Positions 35,148-45,018 of a stretch of 64,000 nt of DNA are shown one piece after another. The notes beneath the pieces are model-generated. The model was not told the origin of the DNA, did no database searches, and saw nothing but the letters and a program-made list of their open reading frames with translations. Source of the stretch: Pseudisothecium myosuroides (lineage: Eukaryota > Streptophyta > Bryopsida > Hypnales > Lembophyllaceae); the NCBI GenBank assembly GCA_951799445.1, contig OX637288.1:6016501-6080500 (forward strand), given 5' to 3'. Position 1 is the stretch's first letter. The number at the start of each line of letters is the position of its first letter. Both the position numbers and the translations under genes were made by a program.

Positions 35148-38025
35148 TGTGGGCGCAAGATTACCCACCCTTGGTAATAGAGCGAACACCGACCAGGTTC
35201 TATGCCTTTATCCACATTTTTTAATATATGGGGGTGATGTGAGCGCGGTCCACTGTGCCTTCCAAGCAATGGATCTTTTTTGCTAACGTTTCCTAAGTGT
35301 CGTGGATGGCAACGAATAATTAGAATGCATGTAGTAACTCACAAGGTAACTGCAATGCTCAGGGGTAGCGGTAAAATTCTAACTCTCTAACTATCTATCC
35401 TATGTCGAGGGTAGACTGGGTAGTTGGCGTCATTTCTAACGTCCCTAACTATGTAAAAAGAGGAACCCCTATGTTCCTTCCATGAACCTCTAAGACTATC
35501 GTGGGATTTTAAGACTCCACCTAGAAGTTCTATTCTAAAGACTAACTCTAAAGTTTAACTCTTACTCTAATCTTCACCCTCTAAATGAAACTCTAGGTTT
35601 TTACTCTTTTAACTTGGGTTTAAATACTAACTACCGACTTTTAACTCTAGGTTTTTACTCCTAATTTAACTCTGAAATTTATCCTCGGAATTAAACTCTA
35701 GGTTTAACTTTCAACTCTGAGTTTTTACTCCTCTATTCTATTCTAAATTTTACCTCTAATTCTATGTTCTTACTTCTAAACTACTCTAGGATTTACCCTC
35801 TAAAGTTAACTCTAAATTTTCCCTTTTCACTGTAGATTTTTACTCCTAATTTAACTCTAGGTTTTTGACTTTTAACTCTAAATTTTTACTTCTAAAATTA
35901 ATTCCCAATTTTAACCTCTAGGTTTGACTCTACGTTTTCACTTTGACTCTAGATTTTTCTACTAACTCTAAAATTTTACTTCTACTTCTAACTTTTAACT
36001 TCTACTTTTAGCTTTTCACTCTCACTTTTTACTCCCCAATTGACTAAAATTTAACCTTTTAATTTAATCTAAACTTTTGACTTTTGACTTTCGACTTCTA
36101 CTTCCAAATTTAATCCTATCGTTTTAATCCTAGATTAGCTCTAAATGTTATCCTCCTAAATTTAATTCCGACTTTCGACCTCTAAATTTTAACTTCCCTA
36201 ATTAAAATCTTAATTTAATCCTAGGTTTTTAACTTGCTATTTGATCTTTAATTTTAATCCTAAATCCTCCCTCTAATCTAATCCTAATTCCCGTCCATTG
36301 TTTCTTGTGGTTCACTTTTAATTAAAATTCCCCCGTTCTACCCCCTACCGCTTAACTTAGCCTAATGCGGTCAGTTTACGGTCAAATCTTAATTATAAGA
36401 TGTTTTCGGAAACCTCTATTCCTAATCTATCAACTTTTGAATCTAAACTTCTAATCTACACTAATCTCGGATGCTAATCACGCTCTAAGGGCAGATTAGG
36501 GCAATAAATGCTAATTAGGGAGAAACATCAAAGATTAAATCAAAAACTCACCTCTTCACTACCGGTGTCGGAAATGACTTCGTCCACGTCCACGTGTACA
36601 TCCTCACGCTCCATGGTAGTCTTTGGCTTTGTTTTGAATTTTTCCCAAGCTCACCGCTTATTGAGAAAATATTACAATTTTGATGATCTAAACTCCCTCT
36701 TTCCCTTCCTCCTTTTCTTTTCTTTCTTCCCCTCTCTTCTACACTAGCACTATTCCACCTAAGCTTTTATGAGTCTTACACTATGGTTTCAAACTACGAG
36801 AAGGGTTTAAATGTTCTTCCTACCCTCTTACACAATTTGCCTTTGTGTCATCCTAATCCTCCTCCCAACGGTCACCACAAATTCTCAAGATTTCCCTCCC
36901 TAAGTCTACCTAGGCTTAGACCTAGGTTACTATTTATCGTCTCTCTCCTTTTTGTTCTCTACTTCATCTCCTTCTTCCTAATCTCCCTCCATTGTTCATG
37001 TGTGTATTTGGTTGGTTAGAATGGAGGTTTCAAGTGTGCGTGCAAGTGTGACGTGGAGGGTGCAATTATGTGTGTAGGAGTGATGTGAGGTGTTCGACTC
37101 TCTTCCTTCCCTTCCCTTGTTCTTTAGTCACAACTTGGAAGTTTGGGAATTTTTGGCCTTGGATCCCCACTGGGTTTAACTAGCTTTCTAAACTAGCTCT
37201 ACCTCTGATTTCCTAAACTAGATCTATTACTGACTTCCTAAACTAGAGTTATCACTAGGTTCCTAAACTAGAGTTATCACTAATTTCCTAAACTAGATCT
37301 ATAACTAATTTTCTAAACTAGGTCCTGATTAGTGGAGAGTTTTTTCAAACAAAAACCAAAGTTGGGGCCCCGCAGAGCATCATCCCGTTGTGGTCTGAAA
37401 ATCAGCCATGATGCATGTGAGACATGGTCAGTCTAACCAAAATCGCAAGACCGGCCAAGTTTGGGGCGCTGGACAGGCAATGTACCGGCTTGGTCTACCG
37501 GCCCTGTACCGGCTGCCGCTGGGCTCCGTTACTGTGCTGGCTCCGTTACTGTAGCTGGCTCCGTTACTGCAGCTGGGCTGGTCCGTTGGCTGGCTGGTCC
37601 GTTGGCACCACAAAATTTTTAATCACCCCAACGGGTTCCCTTAGGGGAACCCACTTAACCAATAAAAATTGGAGTTTTGGAAAAATTAGTGTTTGGAGTC
37701 AAGGCTTCGCCGTCCGGGGGTTAGGCCCGAGGTTGTGAAGCAAGACGTTCGGCTTAGCAACCACGTATACCAGGGCTAGGTAACTAAACTTGGCCCACCA
37801 CTTCCTACTTCATGCTAGACTCTAATATCTTGGAAGCTAAACTCTGGAGGTTTCCACAAAGGTCTTGGAAACTAGACTTTGGAACTAAAACCCGGAGGAA
37901 GTGCAAAGCTTCGCCGTTAAGTTGGTTTTAACACCAACTTTAGGACTTTTTGACACCTCGGGGGTTCAAGGCTTCGCCGTCTACACTTTTAACACATGTT
38001 TTAGGACTTCAACTTGTCACTAGTT

Positions 38026-38400
38026 CAAAGCTTCGCCGTTTCCAAGGGGGGGTCCACACAACAAGGGGAGTATTAGAAGAAGGTAGAAAAGACAAACGTA
38101 AGGAACACACGTGGCGAAGCCAAAGCTTCGCCGTCCCGAGGGGGGGTCCACACAACAAGGGGAGTATTAGAAGAAGGTAGGAAAGACAAAGTTAAAGAAC
38201 ACACTTGACAAAGCCAAAGCTTCGCCGTCCCGAGGGGGGGTCCACACAACAAAGGGAGTATTAGAAGAAGGTAGAAAAGACAAAGTTAAAGAACACACTT
38301 GACAAAGCCAAAGCTTCGCCGTCCCGAGGGGGGGTCCACACAACAAAGGGAGTATTAGAGGAAGGTGAGAATACACAAGTGAGGAAAACAACACGGTTAG
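38026..38400. repeat. 94-bp tandem repeat inside element B
   Basis: CAAAGCTTCGCCGT recurs at 38026, 38121, 38215 and 38309, with units more alike than in element A. Each unit contains a run of G, GTCCACACAACAA and GGAGTATTAGAAGAAGG. Confidence 0.9.
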
Positions 38401-39092
38401 GACACGTAAAGACACACAACTTCACAAGCTAAAGGCCCCCCAAAGCAGCATCGCCAAGGTACGGTGGGGGGTGACTTTAGGATTAGGACAAGACACCAAA
38501 AGACTCCTAAACTCACAAGTTAGATCACAAAGGAACTACAAGAGAGAGATGAGGACTCTTAACTCGTAACAAAGGTATAACAAACGCACGAGAAGTACAC
38601 AAGGCAAGATAGAAGGACCCCCTAAGGACCTTCAAAGCTTGAAATCTAGCAACAACGGAGCAAAAAGTGCTCCAAAAACACCGTAGAGGTTTTTGGCTTC
38701 AAACGCCAAAATATCCAAAGCAAATTGGACCCACGGACCCAAACAAAAGTGAGGGGGTGTTTTAGAGAGAGAAATGGGGCCCTTATATAGGTTTCCCAAG
38801 GGCTCACCCCTCTCTCTAAAGCTCTAAGGTAACCTTATCAACGGGGATTTTCATCCTCATCCTCAAAGATTTTCATCCTACATCCTAAATTTCTACTTCT
38901 ACCATCTATGCTAGACCAACATCCTAACTTTTGGAGATTAGCTCCAATCGTCGAACGGATTGCGCCGTTGGATCCAGAACGCCGTGTTTAGTCCTAGATT
39001 CTTCTACCCCCCGTACCGAGGCCAAAAACCCATCGTAGGCTAATTTAGTTTAAAAACCAAATCGTGGTAAAATCCTAGATCTTGGGGGTCTC

Positions 39093-39467
39093 CTATTTTG
39101 AGAAATGTGAATAGCCTAGGGTCTCCGGTAGGTGCAAGAGAGTCGGGAAGGACTTTTGGTTGACTTCGTTTCGCCATCGTATGGTCCCGGAATGCCGGTC
39201 AACGTGGCGGGGACCCCGCCACGTGGTTAATTCCCGAGGAATCTCGCCAGTTCGGGTACTTGCCGCTATCGGAATGTCGTGAAACTTCACGGAGCGCATT
39301 ATTAACATAAAACAAGCTAGTCTAATTTTTAGTGAGATTTTATTGTAACCTGGGTAATTTCCATGAAATTCCCGTTGGAGGTTAGGAGGGTTGACCACCC
39401 GGAAAAAGGTTCTTCTGCAAGTCGGAAGATGCCGGGATTTTTCACGTGACCTCTCAGGGAGTCGCAT
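39093..39467 (-). CDS. ORF of up to 124 codons in LTR-like element B
   Basis: The only family member whose frame has an ATG (39467). The first ~16 residues are extra relative to A. The rest is nearly identical to the ORF in A, with REFHGNYPGYNKISLKIRL. No known domain. Position relative to the TATA box is as in the other elements. Confidence 0.35.
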   Translation of the reverse strand: MRLPERSREKSRHLPTCRRTFFRVVNPPNLQREFHGNYPGYNKISLKIRLACFMLIMRSVKFHDIPIAASTRTGEIPRELTTWRGPRHVDRHSGTIRWRNEVNQKSFPTLLHLPETLGYSHFSK

Positions 39468-40189
39468 GAAAGACGTGCGGGTGTGTTCCCGTACCTGGCA
39501 CGATTGGTCAATGGAGATTTAAACTGGACATCTCCTTGAATCAGCGACGGTGCGGGAATCTTCTGCAGGTAGAGGAATCTTGGCGAACCGATTTCGCCGT
39601 TGGACTCCTGGCATGGGATTCACCCTAGAACACCATCCTTGGGTTGTAGATTCCTCCACGGGCCCGGTCTTGCGTGAGTGGCTTCTGCATGCTAAAAATC
39701 GGGATTTTGGGAATTCGTCGATCTAATGGGGAATTCTAAATCTAACTCTAGGACCCGACCTAGTGGCCTCGCTGTGGATCCTTCGGACCGACCTAGCCAT
39801 GAATCGCCACATTCATGGTGGGATTTAGCCCTTTTGGGGCTGTGTGACTCGAATCCTCCAAATCTAACCTTTTCGTTATTTCTACACTATTTTAGGCAAG
39901 GTTTGGGGGATTCTAAGTAAGAACACAAATCTAGACCAAATACTATAATGGGTATGACGCAACCCTATTTCGGTTCTACACTCTTTTTATGGATTTTTCT
40001 ATACTTTTATCAACTTTAAATTGCAAATTTCCAAAAAAATAATTCTACGAGTCCCAAGTGACAAATTGGGAGCTCACAGAGACTTAAAACTACTTCAAAA
40101 TACTTGTCTCTAAAACAAGGTCAAAATTGTCATCAATATTTTTTTTTAACAAATCCAATCGTAGGATCTAGGGCATTTTTATTTGGCGA

Positions 40190-40560
40190 AAAAAAGCCAG
40201 ATTGCACTCCAAAAAATAAGCTGGCGAAACTGATAAGGTGGGACCTGGCTGCAAAAGATGCCTTTTTCGCCGACGTGGCGTCTGCTGGAGACCACTGGGG
40301 GCCAGGTTGCTTCCATCCCGCCCTCCACTTAGGGTTTCTTCGCCACAGATTGAGCATTACTTCCACTCCTTCCGAGCAGTTATCGCCAGTGATTGCAAAT
40401 TACACCCACTTCGCTCTACGGACGCCAGGATCGTTTCGCCATAGATTTTGTGATCATGCGTTCATTTCTTCTTTGTAATCGCCAGCATAGTGGCGTAGTG
40501 GTGTGATTATTTCGCCATCTGAAATCTTCATGGGAGTAGGGTTTCGCCACTTGCTGCGTA
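40190..40560. promoter_or_regulatory. Left subterminal TCGCCA array of the hAT element
   Basis: About eight copies of TCGCCA/TTCGCCAC or its complement TGGCG(A) occur here. The right subterminal region (45715-45960) has about seven more (TTCGCCAAAAG, ATCGCCACAAG, ATTCGCCATAAA and others). hAT transposases bind short subterminal repeats, so these are the likely binding sites. Confidence 0.65.
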
Positions 40561-40898
40561 AGGCTTTAGGCTGATTTCGTCAGGAGGAGAGTACGTCGTA
40601 GGGTGTACGCAATGCCTGGTTGTTATTCCCAGTTTCCCACTCTTGGAATTCAATTTCTGTTCATTAATTCATGCTCTGATTGCTTGCATTTCTTTCAAAT
40701 GGCGGTGTGGCTCCATCATGCACGTTGCGGTGCTTCAATCGCATTCAAATTCGGGGGTGCTGTATGTTTCCGCCATGACATTGGCCGTTGTTGTCATTGT
40801 ATAATTTCCTTCATGAGTTGTGTGTTGCACAACAATTGGGGTTCTTACTTGTCTCTTCTGTGCCTGCTATCTGTTCTTGCGGGAGTCCACTTTTTGCA

Positions 40899-43800
40899 AT
40901 GGAGTCTCCACGTGACGATGGAGGGGAGGATGCGGTCGCCAGAGCTGTCAAGGCTGTTGCTGTTGCTCGCAGTGCTCAGAAGAAAGCAGACAAAGCTGCG
41001 AAAGAGGCGTTGGAGGTGGCCCGCCGTGAGTTGAAACGCAAAGGCAAGATCATTGAATTACGCAAGGCTGAAACGCGTAAGAAGACTGTGCAATCCTATT
41101 TCAATCTTCATGAGGCACTGGAACGGGTCAGCCACTTTCTTTAGTGTTTGATGGCTGCATGCCTGAGGTCCCCGGTGCTGAACCAATGTCTGGTGAGGAG
41201 TACCCAAGCGATAAGGAGGATGGCCAATTGATCGCACAAAACAGGAGTGTTTCCTTGTCTGCAGATACTGCTCGTACGCCCGGCTCTTCGTCCGGGTCCG
41301 AGTCCGGAGATACTGTAGTTTTGAGGTCGAAGTTGCCAATGATTACAATTTCTGAATCCTCCGACGACAAGGACAATTCGCAATTTGTGGAGGTTCCCAT
41401 AGAGTCTGAGGGTTCCTTGGATGAATCAGACTTCCAGTCTCCCCCTTCGAAGAAAGCTGGCACAAGTCGCACTAAGTCTGGCAGCTCTCGACAGACTCGA
41501 TACGATCGTCATCGCAAATTCCAGACTATCTGGGCCGCGAAGCTGCCGTGGGCGGAGGGTATAATGGCTAATGACGGGCTACTTCACATGGTCAAGTGCA
41601 AAATTTGTAGTGTGATTGACAAGAAGTTGTGTGTGATGGCGCCCAAGTCCGACACGCTTTTCAAGCATGACGGCAAACGCACGGCAAAGAAGGACTTGCC
41701 TCAATACAAAGTGAAGGCTGGAGAACAATACGTGGCCACTCAATGCAAGCACAGGAAAAACATGCGCCTCTATGCTGCAAAGCCTGCAGCTACAGTACTT
41801 GTCCAAATCAATCAGTGTACAAGTTTGGAGGCACGCAAAAAGAGGGTACAATTCGCTACATTATTTCAATTGCTTATTGATGGCCGTCCTATGGCAGAAT
41901 TTGAGTCCCGTCAAGCTCTCTACAAGCTGTTGGGTGTCCCTGACCTTCCTGCTGCACATTGGTGCATTAGTTCTGGCTGGACCATGGCTGGGTTTATGTA
42001 CAAACAGGTGGTAGAAGAAACAAAACGGTTGATTGCATCTGCAAGGTATGTAGCTGTCACCGTTGACGAGGTAACTGCGGTTGATAACAACAGCTTTTTA
42101 TCAGTCCATGCATACATTGTCCAGGACTGGGTCCGCATTCCTCTTCTGATTTCACTGTAGAGAGTTGAATGCGCTCCCAACTCAGAAAACCTTACGCAAT
42201 TGATTGTGGGGGCAATGCATGATGGTGGGGCCATGGATGCCGAATCTGTGGCCACGAAATTGTTGAGTTTCGGAGCAGATGGGGCCTCCACCCTGCAGGG
42301 TTCACGTTCTGGAGTCACTCTCCAAATTAAGGACAAACATGCACCCTTTTCAATTGGCGTTCATTGCGTGGCCCACCGCTGTAACCTAGCATTCAAGGCG
42401 TTGTCTGGGTTTGGAATCTTCTCCGACATAGAGAAGCTGCTTCCCGTCACTCACAGTTACTTCTGTAAAAGTCCCAAAAGATATTCCGAGTTTAGGATGC
42501 TGGCCGAACTGACGGAGACCAAGGGCCTCAAGATGCTCCGAAATGTCCAAACAAGGTGGGTCAGCCTAATTGAGCCCTTGCGCCGCTTACTAAGTGAGTA
42601 CAGGACACTCATTTATAAAATGACTGCGGATTTGAATGATAACGTCAAAGCAGAGGTTCGTTTTTCTTTACTCACTCTTGTTCTTCAAACTTCTTTTACT
42701 GCTTGCTTTTCGATGATTCCTTTGACTGCAGTATGGTAGTGAGAATTCGAGTCGGTTTTCGTGCTCTAATTTTGGCAATTCTGTTTTGTCGTTTGCCTCA
42801 ATTACTGTGGTGGGTCTCTTTCATTGTATTCTAAACAGTGCGTGGTTTTTTGCAGGCATGTCTGCAACTCCTCCTAGATCCGTTCACATTGCTTGGAATG
42901 TGTGCTCTTCTGCCACTACTTGAGGCCATCGACACACTGGTGCAATTTGCGCAGAAACGTGATGTTTATGTTTGCGACTTTGTGGCCGCAGTAAAATTAT
43001 GCCAAGCATCTTTGTACCGAATGTATGAGGATAAGGCAACAGCCTATAGCACGGATGAGTTTTGGAGTTTCAGAAATTTACTGGACTGTAGTCACAAGCA
43101 AATCCACATCAAGTGGATTTGTGACCTAAACGAAAATTCAGTTGTGTTGTCGTTTGTGTGCCATGGAGAACATATACATGCGAAGCATAAAGGATCACCA
43201 GTGGATAGAGAGCTGTGGGCTACGCTACTGGACAAGGTGAAGACGGAATGCACGGGTAAGTGGGCCTCACTTTCTTCAAGGTATCTTCCGTATCTCAAAT
43301 TGCATATGTATGCTCTTGTTTTGACTGCGCTTTTAGAATGCTGACGTTGTGCCTTACCTGTTCTCGCAGGTATTGCCAAAATGCTAGTGGCCGAACTGGA
43401 TGCCAGATTCCCGGCCCACAACATCATGAACGCTTTTGGTATATTTTATCCTCAGTATTGGTGCCAATCCAATGCGGAGGATGCATTTGACAATCACTTG
43501 CGGACACTTATGGATACTTACGGCCATGGTAAGATCTTGGGTGAGGGTGACAAAAAGCTCCTCATCAAAGCACTGATTGACCGGTTTGCCCTCATTTCCC
43601 AACGAGCACTGTTCAAAACTTGTATGAAATCTAATGCCCGTGCCGCCATGCTCCCACCTTTTGAGCTGAATCCACTGACGAAAGTGTGGCGCGTCCTTGA
43701 TAGCAATAACAGCCTCACACAAAATTTCAGTGAATTTGTGAAGCTCGCTGAGATGGCCGTGGTTCATGTTCTGGGTTCCGTTGAGGACGAAAGACTCTTT

Positions 43801-43974
43801 TCTGGCGTCGGTTTTCTGAAGTCAAAGTTGCGGAATAACCTGGAAGAGCACATTCAAGTGGTGGTGGGAATGTTTTCTCAGAGAATTTTCACACTCGACA
43901 GCTTCCCTTACCAAAAGGTCTTCGATGACTGGTTTATTACTGGAGGGCGGGGGAGATACTTGGCTAGTGTTTAG
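40899..43974 (+). pseudogene. hAT transposase, disrupted
   Basis: Parts: 40899-41144 (ATG, Lys/Ala-rich helix), 41145-42655, 42856-43255 and 43370-43974. The introns 42656-42855 and 43256-43369 have GT...AG ends and keep phase. Domains are a zinc-finger-like region with CKIC (~41600), the first catalytic Asp in TVDEVTAVDN (D at 42065), the second in FGADGAS (42278) with HCVAHRC, the TRW block (~42556), and the C-terminal hAT dimerisation region with SVEDERLFSG (Glu at 43789). Two defects: the frame breaks at 41142 (TAG, with continuation in another frame), and an in-frame TAG at 42158-42160 interrupts PLLISL-RVE, where relatives have a sense codon. The copy is therefore probably inactive unless mobilised in trans. 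Confidence 0.9.
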
Positions 43975-44267
43975 GGTGTGCAGGAGTTCTGTGTCGTAGC
44001 CAGGGGGATGTAGTGGGTCACCACGGAGGGGCATTTTCCAGCTAGTTATTTCAGTAGGTAGCTGTAATAGGTGCAAAGGTGGTTCCTCTCGCACCACTCA
44101 TGTTTTTCACTGCTTTGTGACTTTCTTTCACAGCAGACTTCAAATGTGGAATTTCATTGGCCTTATCTTTCCTTCTTAACAGGTGTGTCGCAGTGTGCAG
44201 GTCGGTAGGTTGAGTATGAGCTTGGGAAAGTTGTATTTATTTATTAAAGATTGCTGTGAATGTTTGT

Positions 44268-44402
44268 CTTGTGGCTGTGTGCAGTTTCATCAGCCTTATC
44301 TTTCTTTGTTAATGGGTGTTGTAAATGTTTGTGTTGTGGCTTTGGCTTCTGTCATTGTATACTTCTAATCACTTGGTAAGGTCTCTTTGAACTCATGTAA
44401 GT
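44268..44402. repeat. Direct repeat in the hAT 3' region (partner 45050-45131)
   Basis: TGTGAATGTTTGTCTT, GGCTTTGGCTTCTGT, ATTGTAT and AAGGTCTCTTTGAACTCATG recur in the same order at both places. The copies bracket the GSH1-like exons. This may mark the duplication or recombination by which the captured piece was acquired. Confidence 0.6.
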
Positions 44403-44612
44403 TCCTTGTATTTTCAATCGCACAACCCCGACAGGGCTTCGGTTTTGCATGATGGTAGACGTTCTTCATGATGAAACATTCATTAGACTCTGAATTTTTA
44501 CAAGTGTATGACGATTTGGCGCTTCGATGGAGTTTTGGGACCACATATACGAAGTTTGAGTCTAATGGTTCAGAGTATAATGGAAATGAGTGTGGTGCTG
44601 CGACTTGTGCAG

Positions 44613-45018
44613 GATTGGGACTGAGCATGAGAAATTCGGCTTTCAGCTAGATCATTTATCAAGCATGACATATGAGCAGATTCACCAGCTGCTGGAGGGG
44701 CTTGTGGAGCGTTTTGAGTGGAAGAGAGTGATGGAGTGTGACAGAATTATTGGGCTGACATTTGTGAGCTCTGCAACTAATTGATTTCCATCTTTGATCA
44801 AGGAGGGATCTATGAATCTTCCCGTTTTTTAGGTTTTGGACGATCTTAGACGGAATTAGCTGAGACGACAATGCATGTGCTGTAACTTTCTTGTGTTTTG
44901 TGAATTGCAGGATGGGCAAAGTATATCATTGGAGCCTGGAGGTCAGCTTGAATTAAGTGGTGCGCCTCTGCAGACACTTCACTAGACATGTGCCGAGGTC
45001 AATTCTCATCTGTATCAG
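44613..45018 (+). pseudogene. GSH1: Glutamate-cysteine ligase (GSH1) two-exon fragment captured by the hAT
   Basis: Exon 44613-44763 follows a TGTGCAG acceptor and encodes IGTEHEKFGFQLDHL then YEQIHQLLEGLVERFEWKRV and IIGLT; donor GTGAGC. Exon 44911-45018 follows ATTGCAG and encodes [20 protein letters not shown] then TCAEVNSHLYQ; donor GTACTT. The two join in phase. EHEKFGF and the [15 protein letters not shown] block are signatures of plant-type glutamate-cysteine ligase, the first enzyme of glutathione synthesis (plastid). Catalysis would need the rest of the protein, which is absent. A TAG at 44983-44985 interrupts TLH-TCAEV, where the family has a sense codon, so this is a captured, decaying fragment. 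Confidence 0.88.

Larger units (their letters stand above)
35148..40078 (-). mobile_element. LTR-like element B, complete (4931 bp)
   Basis: Plus-strand termini are TGTGGGCGCAAG and GGGAGCTCACA. The flanks are perfect GAGAC duplications (35143-35147, 40079-40083). The uninterrupted site is preserved at 63690-63694 (GAGGC). The TATA box (38782-38789, minus) sets the orientation, so the promoter sits ~1.3 kb from the 5' end and ~3.6 kb of transcribed LTR would follow. 35500-36300 is a degenerate CTCTAGGTTTTTACTC-type tract. No retroviral genes and no internal direct repeat of the ends were seen. Confidence 0.9.

Noticed and set aside
35500..36300. Telomere-like sequence
   Set aside because: CTCTAGGTTTTTACTC-type repeats only loosely resemble TTTAGGG units, vary in length and lie inside element B.
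38026..38400. A CRISPR array
   Set aside because: Whole ~94-bp units are repeated with no unique spacers, inside an LTR-like element of a plant genome.
43092..43767. Minus-strand ORFs opposite the transposase exons
   Set aside because: They are shadows of the hAT coding exons, which have matching catalytic and dimerisation motifs on the plus strand.
44613..45018. A working glutamate-cysteine ligase gene
   Set aside because: Only two internal exons are present, one with an in-frame TAG, and they lie inside a transposon.
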